A stretch of DNA of 64,000 nucleotides from Bog-159 sp963709155 (GCA_963709155.1 CAVPVD010000005.1:682001-746000), one strand, 5' to 3'. Shown: positions 27,544 to 36,160, numbered from the stretch's first letter. Notes: a model not told the origin generated them from the letters alone. Numbers and translations: made by a program.

Positions 27544-28305
27544 TTAGGCAGTCACCACCAGGCTCAAGTCATCCGAACGCGCATCTATCGGTCGGCGCTC
27601 CATCGGCATTTCGTCCCATTTCCGGCCGTCGAGAAGGCGCCCGGTCCGCGATTTGATAACGCCGCCCCACTGTTTAAAGAAGAATGGGACGCCGGCAGCG
27701 ATACATCGGTCCCGAATCTCTCGAACCCATTCGGGGTCAACCGGCCTGGCGCCCGGCCCCGATTCGCCGCCAACAATCACCCAGTCGATGCCACGCAAGT
27801 TAACCCGGCGCAACGGGCCCAGCAGCGGTTCAATGCTGAGAAACTTGATTCTTGCGCCGGTTTTCTTCAGGTGCTCGACGCGGAAGAGATAGTCTTCGTT
27901 TTCAACGCTAACCCCCATCCAAATCTGGGGCTGCCACTTCAGTACCGGGTCAAGCTCTAAGAGTCGCTCGGACCGTTTCGTCAGCACTTGATACTGATGC
28001 CACGAGGCAAGGCGCATCACATCGAATACGCGTTCGATATACGTCGCTGGCACGTCGGCATGAAACAGGTCACTCATGCTGTTGACAAACACACGACGCG
28101 GTCGCAGCCATCGTAACGGGTGTTCGAGCATATGCGGCTGAAGTGTCAGGTCGAATCCGTTTCGGTAGTTCTCCTGGCCCATGGCCTGCAGTCGATGCGC
28201 AAGACGCTCCGCATAACAGAATTTGCATCCCGGGCTGATCTTCGAACAACCCGTGACCGGGTTCCAGGTTGCGTCAGTCCACTCTATATGTGAAGTGTTG
28301 GCCAT
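27544..28305 (-). CDS. Gp37/Gp68 family protein with three-Cys motif (DUF5131)
   Basis: This 253-aa protein belongs to the phage Gp37/Gp68 family (PF07505). The N-terminal pattern IEWTDATWNPVTGCSKISPG continues to a Cys20-x6-Cys27-x2-Cys30 cluster, resembling a radical-SAM iron-sulfur site. Other conserved blocks are FVNSMSDLFH (about 73-82), QVLTKRSERL, WMGVSVEN, KFLSIEPLLG and DWVIVGGESGPGARP. The reaction is unknown. It starts 3 nt after the stop of the TcmP gene, an association known for this family. Its stop is 5 nt from the convergent ABC ATPase. Confidence 0.88.
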   Translation of the reverse strand: MANTSHIEWTDATWNPVTGCSKISPGCKFCYAERLAHRLQAMGQENYRNGFDLTLQPHMLEHPLRWLRPRRVFVNSMSDLFHADVPATYIERVFDVMRLASWHQYQVLTKRSERLLELDPVLKWQPQIWMGVSVENEDYLFRVEHLKKTGARIKFLSIEPLLGPLRRVNLRGIDWVIVGGESGPGARPVDPEWVREIRDRCIAAGVPFFFKQWGGVIKSRTGRLLDGRKWDEMPMERRPIDARSDDLSLVVTA

Positions 28306-28308
28306 TTG

Positions 28309-29151
28309 TTAGATGCCCTGTTTTTCTCCGTGCTTCCTAAAGATATCCTCGACGATCTTCTTGCCCGTCTGGTTCGGCGAGGCGAAGAAGAGATAATAGA
28401 TCGTGAACCCCAGGCTATTCACGAAGCGAAGCGGCTGGGGCGCGTAGGCGAACCCGGCAACGCTGACCAAGCGGCGCCGATATGCCTCGGCAATCTTCTG
28501 GTTCGCGTCGTCCACTTTCACGTCCTCGGCATCGCCGAAAAGATGTCCTTGCGGATTCGGCTCATAGGCCGCATCCCGCCAGGTTCCATCGCCCCAAAAC
28601 CGGTCCATCCGCGCTATTTGCGACGGGCCGGCCTTTACAGGATCACGTAGAAGGATATTCATATTCATATCCATCACCATGAAGTTGACAAACACTTCTA
28701 TCGACTTCATCTGGCCCGCGCCGGCGATTACCTCCCAGCGAAGGTCTATGTTGTACGGATCCAGCAAACACAGCGCTCTGCGTCGATCTTCATAACGGCA
28801 ACGCGGGAAAATATCTTGCAGCAAGCTTTCATTGCAGTCGCCGGAGTGTACATGGATATCGGTACGATTTGCGGTTTTTTGTTTGAGCTGCGCTACGCGA
28901 GCGGCATCCGCATCGATGAAATGATACTCACGGAAAGGGGGTTCTGTCGCAAGCGCGATTAGCGGACTGCCGGCAACGACCTCTCCGGTGGTTCGGGAAA
29001 TGTGCGAACCTCCGGCAGCATATGCATCAATATATAGGTGACGGAACCCGTTGCTTCTGACAATTCTTGAGTACGGTGCGGCATACTGCCGCAGAATGTC
29101 GAGTTTAACCTCCGTCCACGGGCCGATCATACCCAGCAGGCAACTCGCCAT
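28309..29151 (-). CDS. tcmP: Three-Cys-motif partner protein TcmP
   Basis: This 280-aa protein resembles TcmP (TIGR04474), named for its regular location next to Gp37/Gp68 proteins with the three-cysteine motif. The order of blocks is like a class I methyltransferase: YIDAYAAGG (40-48, motif I position), YHFIDAD (about 75, acidic residue), HSGDCNESL (about 97), and LCLLDPYN (about 120, motif IV-like). The methyltransferase link is my inference. The start at 29151 (MASCLLG) follows TTTTGGGGG; the frame could also open at TTG 29163. It is the first gene of the two-gene unit. The codon and base composition look slightly less GC-rich than the flanks, compatible with transfer. Confidence 0.82.
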   Translation of the reverse strand: MASCLLGMIGPWTEVKLDILRQYAAPYSRIVRSNGFRHLYIDAYAAGGSHISRTTGEVVAGSPLIALATEPPFREYHFIDADAARVAQLKQKTANRTDIHVHSGDCNESLLQDIFPRCRYEDRRRALCLLDPYNIDLRWEVIAGAGQMKSIEVFVNFMVMDMNMNILLRDPVKAGPSQIARMDRFWGDGTWRDAAYEPNPQGHLFGDAEDVKVDDANQKIAEAYRRRLVSVAGFAYAPQPLRFVNSLGFTIYYLFFASPNQTGKKIVEDIFRKHGEKQGI

Positions 29152-29243
29152 CCCCCAAAACAAAAGTCTACCAGAATGTTAAGTAGCGGATGTGGAACTC
29201 GCCCCAGATACTATGGAAGGTATACTCAAAAGGCGGGTCTGAA

Positions 29244-29432
29244 ATGAACGCGAGGCGATATCCGGTAGTTATTGAACAGACGGGGACAGGCTACTCTGCC
29301 TATTCACCGGATGTTTCAGGATGTGTGGCCGCCAGCGACACGAAAGAAGAAACGCGCCGGAACTTTCAGGACGCGCTGGTTGCGCACTTCGAGGCCATGC
29401 GTGAGGTGGGCGAGCCGATCCCGGAACCATAG
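29244..29432 (+). CDS. Orphan HicB-like antitoxin
   Basis: This 62-aa protein has the HicB fold signature: RYPVVIEQTGTGYSAYSPDV (residues 5-24), then GCVAASDTKEETRRNFQDAL and an acidic tail. HicB normally neutralises the HicA mRNA interferase. No HicA-like reading frame lies within several hundred bases on either side, so this is a solitary HicB. The start at 29244 is taken as the point where similarity begins; a TATACT hexamer lies 25 nt upstream. It could be a remnant or a stand-alone HicB-type protein. Confidence 0.75.
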   Translation: MNARRYPVVIEQTGTGYSAYSPDVSGCVAASDTKEETRRNFQDALVAHFEAMREVGEPIPEP

Positions 29433-29467
29433 AGCCATGCCTGGCGCGGTCCCGGTTAACCGGCGCG

Positions 29468-30493
29468 CTACGTAGCCAGCCTCCGCAGCGACTCCACATA
29501 AGGTGCGCGCGCCACTCCCCGCTCGGTAATAATCGCCGTCACATACCGGTTAGGCGTAACATCGAATGCCGGATTCTCCACGGGCGTGCCCGCCGGCGCC
29601 ACCGCGTTGCCGAACACGTGCGTCACCTCCGCGTCGGGCCGGCGTTCGATGGGAATCAGATCGCCTGAGGCCAGCGTCAGATCCAGCGTCGAGATGGGCG
29701 CGGCCACGAAGAATGGAACGCCGTTCTCCTTTGCCAGCACGGCTACCGAGTAAGTGCCGATCTTGTTGGCTACGTCGCCATTGGCGGCGATGCGGTCCGC
29801 GCCCACCACCACGCATCCGATGCGCCCGGACTTCAGAAAATGGCCCGCCATATTGTCGGTGATCAACGTGGCCGGGATGTGGTCCTGCTGCAGTTCCCAG
29901 ACGGTCAGGCGCGCGCCTTGCATAAAAGGACGCGTTTCGTCGGCGAAGACATCCACTTTCTTGCCGGCTTCCACCGCCGCGCGGATCACTCCCAGCGCGG
30001 TGCCGTAGCCCGCCGTCGCCAGCGCGCCGGCGTTGCAGTGCGTCAGCACCGTCTTGCCATCCGGCACCAGACCGGCGCCATGCCGCCCGATGGCGTGGTT
30101 GATTGCGATATCCTCCAGCCGGATCTGCTGTGCCTCCGCGGCCAGCCGATCGCGAATCTCGGCCAACGGACGTCCGCGCAGCGATTGATACAGCTTGCGC
30201 ATGCGGTCGATCGCCCAGAAGAGATTGACCGCGGTGGGACGCGTGCGCGCCAGCGTATCGCAGATACGTTCCACCTGCGTGTCCAGATCGCTGTCGTCGG
30301 CGTGCGCCACGCCAATCGCCACCCCCATGGCCGCCGCCACGCCGATGGCCGGGGCCCCGCGAATCACCATGTTGCGAATCGCCGCGGCTACCTCTTCGTA
30401 GGTCCGGCATGTGACATACTCTTCGTGCAGCGGCAGGCGCGTCTGGTCGATCATTACCACGCCCGCGGGCGTCCATTCGATTGTTTCCACCAT
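29468..30493 (-). CDS. mtnA: S-methyl-5-thioribose-1-phosphate isomerase
   Basis: This 341-aa enzyme converts methylthioribose-1-phosphate to methylthioribulose-1-phosphate in the methionine salvage pathway. The start (MVETIEWTPAGVVMIDQT) fits the family N terminus; an in-frame ATG six codons upstream is possible. Conserved blocks are IRGAPAIGVAAAMG (about 47-60), THCNAGALATAGYGTALGV with the catalytic Cys (about 155), and VVGADRIAANGDVANKIGTY with the catalytic Asp (about 235). It ends near residue 341, the usual family length. No other salvage genes (mtnB, mtnC, mtnK) are adjacent, so the pathway must be spread over the genome. Confidence 0.93.
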   Translation of the reverse strand: MVETIEWTPAGVVMIDQTRLPLHEEYVTCRTYEEVAAAIRNMVIRGAPAIGVAAAMGVAIGVAHADDSDLDTQVERICDTLARTRPTAVNLFWAIDRMRKLYQSLRGRPLAEIRDRLAAEAQQIRLEDIAINHAIGRHGAGLVPDGKTVLTHCNAGALATAGYGTALGVIRAAVEAGKKVDVFADETRPFMQGARLTVWELQQDHIPATLITDNMAGHFLKSGRIGCVVVGADRIAANGDVANKIGTYSVAVLAKENGVPFFVAAPISTLDLTLASGDLIPIERRPDAEVTHVFGNAVAPAGTPVENPAFDVTPNRYVTAIITERGVARAPYVESLRRLAT

Positions 30494-30561
30494 GTGTGTG
30501 CCGATTGCCATGGTAACGTGGAACCGGCGGCTTTTGTAATCACGAAGGGGCCACCGCCGAT

Positions 30562-30567
30562 TACAAT
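30562..30567 (+). promoter_or_regulatory. Candidate -10 element (TACAAT) of a leaderless promoter
   Basis: TACAAT begins 14 nt before the GH30 ATG at 30576. There is no Shine-Dalgarno sequence and no -35 box at normal spacing. Confidence 0.5.
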
Positions 30568-30575
30568 GAAGCGAT

Positions 30576-32677
30576 ATGCGGGTCGGGCTTTCGGCTTTCT
30601 TCATCGCCATGGCTGCCGCCTGGACGGCGCCGGCGCAGAACGTGCAGGTCTACGAGACCGATGGAGATCAATCCAAACTGCTGGCGCAGCGAGCGCCGCT
30701 GGCGTTCTCGTCCGGGCCGCCAGCCGGCTCGCCTGCCTTTACGATCGCGGTCGACAACAGCACGACCTTCCAGCAGATGGACGGAGTGGGCGCATCGCTC
30801 ACCGATTCGGCGGGCTGGGTGCTCTGGAACAAAGTACCGCTGGCGCAGCGGAATGCCCTTATGAAGAGCCTGTTCGACCCAAACGCGGGTATCGGCATCG
30901 GCATCCTGCGCCAGCCGATGGGCGCGTCGGATCTCTCGGCGAGCGGGAACTATAGTTATGACGACGTGCCTGCCGGCCAGACCGACCCGACCCTGGCGCA
31001 GTTCTCCATCGCGCATGACCAGACTTACCTGATTCCACTGCTGCAGCAGGCGCTCTCGATCAACCCGTCGCTGAAGGTGCACGCGCTGCCCTGGAGTCCA
31101 CCCGCGTGGATGAAGACCAGCGCTTCGATGAATGGCGGCAGCATTATTACCACCGATTTTCCCGTGCTGGCGCAGTACTTCACGCGCTTCATCAACGCCT
31201 ACCAGCAGCAGGGCATCCCCATTTACGCCATTTCCATGCAGAACGAGCCTCTGAACTCCACCACCGGGTATCCTTCAGCCTACGTGAATAGTCCGACGAA
31301 GCCAATTTCATCGGCAATAATCTGGGGCCGGCGATGGCGGGCGCGGGGCTGGGCGGCATCAAGATTTTCGGCTACGAGCATAACTGGGACCAGCCGCAGT
31401 ATCCCGAGGCGCTGCTGGCCAATAGCGCTGCATACGGCTACCTGGCGGGCAGTTCATTCCATTGCTATGCGGGCAATGTGACCGCCCAGTCGCAAGTGGA
31501 ACAGGAATATCCGGCGAAGGACATCTGGTTCACGGAGTGTTCCGGGACCGTGGGGTCCAGCTTCGCGGGCGACCTGGCATGGAACGCGGAAAACCTTTTG
31601 ATCGGCGCCACGCGCAACTGGGCGCGCGGGGTCACGCTTTGGAACCTCGCATTGGACCAGAATTCCGGCCCACAGAACGGCGGATGCACAACCTGCCGCG
31701 GCGTGGTCACCGTGGACGACAGCGTCTCGCCGCCTGTGATTACGCGCAACGTGGAGTACTACATACTGGGCCACCTGGGCAAGTTCGTGCAGCCGGGGGC
31801 CTATCGCATCGATTCGAATACCTACGGCTCCGGCTCGGTGGAAGACGTAGCGTTTCAAAACCCGGATGGGTCCGTGGTGCTGCTGGTGCTGAATGCGGCC
31901 TCCGCACCTTCGACCTTTGCGGTGACCTGGAATGGCGGCAACTTCAGCGATACGCTGCCCGCGGGCGCCGTCGCGACTTATGAGTGGGCGGTGCCCGTTC
32001 CTTCGTTTCCGGCGGATGGGGCCGTGAATGCCGCCGCGGTTGGAGCGGCGCTCAGCCCGGGCGAGTTGTTTTCCATTTATGGCGTGAACCTGGCGGCCGG
32101 TGCGCAAGGGCCGCTGACGTTGCCGCTGCCCGCCACGATGGCGGCCGCGACCGTGCAAATCAATGGCATCGCGGCGCCGTTAACCTACGTATCGCCACTG
32201 CAGATCAACGCGCAAGTGCCCTGGGAGACCGCGCCCGGCAGCGCCACCCTGACCGTCACGCACGCCGGCGTATCGGCATCTGAGACCGTGACGATCGCCG
32301 CGGCCGGACCCGGAATTTTTACGTTCTACGGCAACCCGCAAGCCGCCGCATTGAATCCGGACTATTCGCTCAACTCGCAGGATAATCCAGCGTCGCAGTT
32401 CATCCAACTGTTCGGAACGGGCTTTGGCGCGGTTTCGCCGGCCGTGCCCACGGGCGTGGCGGCCAGTTCCGATCCGCTATCGTGGGTCACCGCGACTGTC
32501 ACCGCCGCAGTGGGTGGCTCGCCGCCTGCGAACGTCTTGTTCGCGGGACTGGCGCCGGGATTTGCGGGATTGTGGCAGATCGACGTGGCTCTGCCGACAG
32601 GCATGTCGGGCTCCGTTCCGGTGATCGTCAGCGTGGCGGGAACTCCCAGTAACACGGTGAACGTCTGGGTGAAGTAA
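30576..32677 (+). pseudogene. Secreted GH30-type glycosidase with TIGR03437 C-terminal domain, frameshifted
   Basis: The first frame encodes a signal peptide and the first half of a GH30 (glucosylceramidase-like) enzyme: DGVGASLTDSAGWVL, then ALPWSPPAWMKTSASMNGG and ISMQNEPLNSTTGYPSAYVN (acid/base Glu in QNEP). At about 31291-31293 the homology moves to the next frame (DEANFIGNNLGPAMAGAGLG), which continues with GYEHNWDQP, IWFTECSG (nucleophile Glu) and the rest of the barrel. One missing base explains the shift; the full span of 2102 nt is one short of a multiple of three. The last 225 residues (from about SFPADGAVNAAAVGAALSPG) are the Solibacter TIGR03437 domain. It is either a recent pseudogene or a sequencing error. 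Confidence 0.85.
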
Positions 32678-32681
32678 GCGG

Positions 32682-33731
32682 CTATGCAAGCTGCAGCGCC
32701 TGCCGCAGGGCGGGATCGCTGCGCACGCGCCAGATCTTGCTGTCCAGATAGTAGTGCGTCAAGCCGAAGCCGCAGAAGAACCCGAAAGCCAGGTCGGAGG
32801 ACTGTCCAAGCTGGAAGCCGGGTACGCGGTAGAGCGCGCTAAAGACCAACGCGACCAGCACATAGTTCAGCAGACTGTGCGAGACCGCTTGCGGAATGCG
32901 CCCATGACTGGTGGCGTCGGGCGCGGCGCCGTAACGATTGCGGTTGTGGAACCAGATCAGCGCGTGATATTGCAGGTTGTGCACGATTGTCACCGTGGGC
33001 ACGGCGCCCATCCAGCTCATGTAGGCGAAGGTCAACCAATGCAGCGGGATGACACCGCCGAACAGCAGGAATTTCGGTAGGTTTATAGGATCGCCACGCC
33101 GCATGCGCACTACCTGCCGGCCCAGATATACAAGCACGGTGGCGGCCACCAGCACCCACAAAAACGGCTCCAGGCGCGGAAACGAGAAGTGCAGCCCCAA
33201 CTCCTCCGGATGGTGAATGAAGAAGCGGTGGAATGGCGGGAAAACGGTCATCACGCCCAGAAACCAACGGTCCAGGAAATTGTCCAGCTTGGCCAAGTCG
33301 CGATTCTTCACCTTGTACAGGACCATGATGCCGTAGTGTTGGCGGATCACGTGATAATACGCCCAAACAGCCACGATCAGGGCGAGGATGGCTTTGCCCC
33401 CGACCAGCACCAGCGCTGGTCCCAGGGCAAAGAAGAACGCCGCACTGCCGAACAAAAGAGCGCGGCGGCGGTGGCGCGCTTCGCTATCGAAGAACGTCCG
33501 CGAGGCTGTGCCGAAGATATGCGTGCCGTCGAAGCCCACCGACCAGAACCACCAAAGCAGCGAAATCGGAACGTGCAGGGCCACGTTGGCGGCCAGGTAC
33601 GCGTATCCCGCCAGCGAACTTCCGATCACGAAGCTCAGGTCGATGCCGCGCGAGATGATCCAGCGATGCACCAGGCGCGGCGTTGGCGGCCGAAAAACGG
33701 GCTGCGGAGCGGCTTGGGTGACAGCGGACAA
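32682..33731 (-). CDS. Polytopic membrane protein with conserved-looking His/Arg motifs, unknown function
   Basis: This 349-aa protein has about eight hydrophobic segments. Motifs at membrane edges include GFDGTHIFGTASR (about 68-80), AYYHVIRQHYG (about 122-132), VHNLQYHALIWFHNRNRYG (about 250-268) and GLTHYYLDSKIWR (about 325-337). The repeated His residues suggest a metal-dependent membrane enzyme, in the broad manner of membrane desaturases or Brp/Blh proteins, but I cannot assign a family. The start is a TTG at 33731, supported by TAAACT beginning 14 nt upstream. Its stop is 4 nt from the convergent GH30 locus. Confidence 0.7.
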   Translation of the reverse strand: MSAVTQAAPQPVFRPPTPRLVHRWIISRGIDLSFVIGSSLAGYAYLAANVALHVPISLLWWFWSVGFDGTHIFGTASRTFFDSEARHRRRALLFGSAAFFFALGPALVLVGGKAILALIVAVWAYYHVIRQHYGIMVLYKVKNRDLAKLDNFLDRWFLGVMTVFPPFHRFFIHHPEELGLHFSFPRLEPFLWVLVAATVLVYLGRQVVRMRRGDPINLPKFLLFGGVIPLHWLTFAYMSWMGAVPTVTIVHNLQYHALIWFHNRNRYGAAPDATSHGRIPQAVSHSLLNYVLVALVFSALYRVPGFQLGQSSDLAFGFFCGFGLTHYYLDSKIWRVRSDPALRQALQLA

Positions 33732-33739
33732 TTCATTTC

Positions 33740-33745
33740 AGTTTA
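33740..33745 (-). promoter_or_regulatory. Candidate -10 element (TAAACT) of a leaderless promoter
   Basis: On the minus strand TAAACT begins 14 nt before the TTG start at 33731, matching the spacing seen at other genes here. It helps justify the TTG start. The gap to the divergent gene at 33791 is only 59 bp. Confidence 0.45.
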
Positions 33746-33775
33746 CAGTATCGGCTCCGCCGTGCAGGGGTGCGA

Positions 33776-33781
33776 TAGAAT
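33776..33781 (+). promoter_or_regulatory. Candidate -10 element (TAGAAT) of a near-leaderless promoter
   Basis: TAGAAT begins 15 nt before the ATG at 33791. The implied leader is about 3 nt. Confidence 0.5.
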
Positions 33782-33790
33782 GAAACCCTC

Positions 33791-34015
33791 ATGACCTGCT
33801 GCTCCGATTTCGACAAGCTGATGGATCTCGAACTGGCCCGCCACGCGCAGCCCTACCAGCTCACCAACGGCCGCATCATCACCGAGATCGATACGGAATA
33901 CTATTTCGTCTTCGGCGAGGAACGGCACGATTTCGTGGGGATCAACTACTGCCCGTTTTGCGGCCGCGTGCTTTCCCGCGGACTTTGGAATCTGGAGAAA
34001 AAGAAACAGGGATAG
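33791..34015 (+). CDS. Small protein with CPFCG zinc-ribbon-like motif
   Basis: This 74-aa protein starts MTCCSDFDKLMDLELA and contains YCPFCGRVLSRGLW near residues 53-66. The Cys pair at the N terminus and the CPFC pair could together bind zinc. It has no signal peptide or membrane helix. I do not recognise a functional family. It is flanked by the divergent membrane protein gene and the convergent pirin gene, so it is monocistronic. Confidence 0.7.
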   Translation: MTCCSDFDKLMDLELARHAQPYQLTNGRIITEIDTEYYFVFGEERHDFVGINYCPFCGRVLSRGLWNLEKKKQG

Positions 34016-34040
34016 CGGGGCCGGGTGCAGGCCCCTGGGT

Positions 34041-34955
34041 CTACGCCTGATTCTCAGCCTGCAGGAACGTGCCTTCGCGAAGTTCCCGGAACGCCTGTTG
34101 AAGCTGCTCCTGCGTATTCATCACGATCGGGCCGTACCAGGCCACGGGCTCCTCCAGCGGCTGTCCGGATACCAGCAGGAACCGGATGCCATCCTCGCCC
34201 GCTTGCACCGTGAGCTCGTCGCCGCGATCGAAAAGCACCAGCGAGCGGTTGTCGGCCTCCGAGGGCGGAGCGGTGTCGGCCCATCCGACGGCCTCGGTGG
34301 GCACGGCCAGCGGGCCGGAAGCATTGCAGAACTTACCGCTGCCGGCGAAGACATAGGCGAAGGCGTGGCGCGTGGTCTCGACGGGCAAGGTCTTGCGGCG
34401 GCCGGGAGCCACCGAGACATCCAGATACATGGGATCGGCGGCGATGCCGTCGACCGGCCCCGCCTTCCCCCAGAAGTTGCCGCACACGACGCGCACGTGG
34501 GTACCATCGTCGTCCGTGATCTCGGGAACTTCGGCGGCCTTCACTTCCTGGTAGCGCGGCGCGGTCATTTTGAGGGCGGACGGGAGGTTGGCCCACAATT
34601 GGAAGCCATGCATGCGGCCCGCGTGATCGCCCTTGGGCATCTCCTGGTGGATGATACCGCTGCCCGCCGTCATCCACTGGACGTCGCCGGCCGCGATGGC
34701 GCCATGGTTCCCCATGCTGTCGCCGTGTTCGACGGTGCCGGCCAGTACGTAGGTGATGGTTTCGATGCCGCGATGCGGGTGCCACGGGAAGCCTGCCAGG
34801 TAATCCTCCGGAACGTCGTTGCGGAAATCGTCGAGCAGCAGGAACGGGTCGAAGTCCGATGTGTTGCCGAAGCCGAACGCGCGGCGCAGATGGACGCCGG
34901 CGCCTTCGAGGGTCGGCTTGGATTTAATCAGCCGTTTGACGGGTCGAAGAGACAT
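34041..34955 (-). CDS. Pirin family protein
   Basis: This 304-aa bicupin has the pirin N-terminal metal site: FPWHPHRGIETITYVLAGTVEHGDSMG (about 55-81, the His pair and Glu), followed by MTAGSGIIHQEMP with another His (about 95-107). The C-terminal cupin ends with FRELREGTF. Bacterial relatives such as YhhW act as quercetin dioxygenases in vitro, but the physiological role varies. The ATG at 34955 is preceded by TAGACT at 12 nt. Confidence 0.9.
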   Translation of the reverse strand: MSLRPVKRLIKSKPTLEGAGVHLRRAFGFGNTSDFDPFLLLDDFRNDVPEDYLAGFPWHPHRGIETITYVLAGTVEHGDSMGNHGAIAAGDVQWMTAGSGIIHQEMPKGDHAGRMHGFQLWANLPSALKMTAPRYQEVKAAEVPEITDDDGTHVRVVCGNFWGKAGPVDGIAADPMYLDVSVAPGRRKTLPVETTRHAFAYVFAGSGKFCNASGPLAVPTEAVGWADTAPPSEADNRSLVLFDRGDELTVQAGEDGIRFLLVSGQPLEEPVAWYGPIVMNTQEQLQQAFRELREGTFLQAENQA

Positions 34956-34961
34956 ATTCCG

Positions 34962-34967
34962 AGTCTA
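34962..34967 (-). promoter_or_regulatory. Candidate -10 element (TAGACT) of a leaderless promoter
   Basis: On the minus strand TAGACT begins 12 nt before the pirin ATG, so transcription would start at the start codon itself. Confidence 0.5.
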
Positions 34968-35051
34968 CCGTGCGAGGGGGGGCGTTGGGGGGATGCATGC
35001 CGGCCTTGCGCTTTCGCGCGGAAGGATCGGCGGAACATTGCCCGACCGTCT

Positions 35052-35183
35052 GCCATTGGGGTCGTCAACGGCATTGAGATCACGGTGATCTACACCGATG
35101 TGTCGCGGACTGAACGGCGAATTATATCGGCCTGGAGGGCGGAACGGCATGAAAGAGAAGCCTACTGGAAAATCATTGGTTGA
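35052..35183 (+). pseudogene. C-terminal remnant of a BrnT-like toxin
   Basis: The frame encodes AIGVVNGIEITVIYTDVS and then ERRIISAWRAERHEREAYWK, which matches the C-terminal half of BrnT ribonuclease toxins. The normal N-terminal half (about 45 residues) is not found in any frame upstream, where the pirin promoter region begins. The remnant overlaps the antitoxin start by 35 bp, the usual brnT-brnA arrangement. It is probably inactive. Confidence 0.65.
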
Positions 35184-35439
35184 GAAGGCGACCGATTGGA
35201 AGCGTGTCCGTTCGCTGGGCGATCGCCAAATCCGGCGCGCCATCCAAAGCGGCCGGGACGCACCACGGATGGATGCGGAGTTCTGGAAAAAAGCGCATGT
35301 CGTGATTCCGGCAACGAAGCGAACGATCACCATCCGCTTGGATGCAGACCTTCTCGAATGGCTGCGTAAACAAAAAGGCTACCAGACACGTATCAATGCC
35401 GTGCTCAGAAGCTATATGGATGCAAATCTGACGTCTTGA
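35149..35439 (+). CDS. BrnA-like antitoxin
   Basis: This 96-aa protein has the BrnA layout: a polar N-terminal half (SDxR-like SLGDRQIRRAIQSG, DAEFWKKAHVVIPATK) and a C-terminal ribbon-helix-helix, TITIRLDADLLEWLRKQKGY then TRINAVLRSYMDA. It would normally bind BrnT and repress its own promoter. The partner toxin upstream is truncated, so the antitoxin may persist as a remnant or as a DNA-binding regulator. The start at 35149 (MKEKPTGKS) lies inside the brnT remnant and is preceded by GGAGGGCGG about 5 nt upstream. Confidence 0.78.
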   Translation: MKEKPTGKSLVEKATDWKRVRSLGDRQIRRAIQSGRDAPRMDAEFWKKAHVVIPATKRTITIRLDADLLEWLRKQKGYQTRINAVLRSYMDANLTS

Positions 35440-35756
35440 AGTCTCCCGCCTACGCCGGACAAGCAACCCTCGGGTTCCGTCACCCCGCCGACCCCAGTTC
35501 ATGTATGGCGGATGCTCTCGAAGTCGGAGCGACGGTGGTAATGAGCCGTCCAGAATGCCCACAAATCGCCACCAGACGGCGAGCCAGGACGCCAACCAAT
35601 CGCAAGGTCGCGCACAACCGCGCGGCAACTGCGGAAGCTACACGCGGCGAGGGTGACGCGCCGATCCTCGCCGTATCGGACGCGGAAGCAATGTGGCAAG
35701 CTTCCTGAATTCGCGGTCAAAGGCAGCGGTGGTGTGGACCGAAAAAGGAGCCGGGG
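35440..35756. other. 317-bp region without a recognisable gene
   Basis: Short open frames occur on both strands but none has a recognisable domain, a ribosome binding site or a consistent start. It lies between the BrnA gene and a convergently oriented Phd-type gene in an accessory stretch next to the tmRNA gene, so decayed mobile or toxin-antitoxin DNA is plausible. No terminal repeats are seen. Confidence 0.5.
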
Positions 35757-36068
35757 TCATGAAGCGCGGCGTTTCGTTTTCTTGGCCTCGTCGGACTTGG
35801 TGTGTTCGGCGAGGAGCATCGAGGCGGGGCGGGTCCGGCCGGCGCGGACATCCTGAGCGCTCTGCTTAAGGATGCGCTGGACTTTGGGGTCTCGGAGTTC
35901 GAGGTAGTCCTCCAGCTCGTCGGCGCCCATGATTCCCACGATGGGGATGCCATCCTTCTCCAGAATAAAATACTCGCCATTCAAGCGGACACGCTTGGCG
36001 ACAGCACCCAGATTGATGCGGGCTTCGGTTATAGGGATGCGATTCACCGTGGTGGTTTTGGATTTCAT
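35757..36068 (-). CDS. Phd/YefM-family antitoxin (orphan)
   Basis: This 103-aa protein has the Phd/YefM start, NRIPITEARINLGAVAKRVR (about 9-28), then FILEKDGIPIVGIMGADELEDYLEL (about 34-58). The tail is basic (EAKKTKRRAS). Phd-type proteins bind their operator and neutralise Doc, YoeB or VapC-like toxins. No toxin-like frame follows downstream on the same strand, so it appears solitary. Its upstream region faces the 3' end of ssrA. Confidence 0.8.
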   Translation of the reverse strand: MKSKTTTVNRIPITEARINLGAVAKRVRLNGEYFILEKDGIPIVGIMGADELEDYLELRDPKVQRILKQSAQDVRAGRTRPASMLLAEHTKSDEAKKTKRRAS

Positions 36069-36160
36069 TAACGTTCATCGACCTTGATCAAAGTATAGGG
36101 GATCCGGCAGGGTTGCCAAGCGGCGGCTCGACGACTTGTAATCGGTATAAAGTTACGGAG

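Noticed and set aside
34098..35051. Upstream part of the open frame that ends in the BrnT-like segment
   Set aside because: It is antisense to pirin. Only the last 43 codons resemble BrnT.
36069..36160. Possible integration site duplicate at the ssrA 3' end
   Set aside because: I searched the accessory side by eye for a second copy of the tmRNA 3' end and found none.
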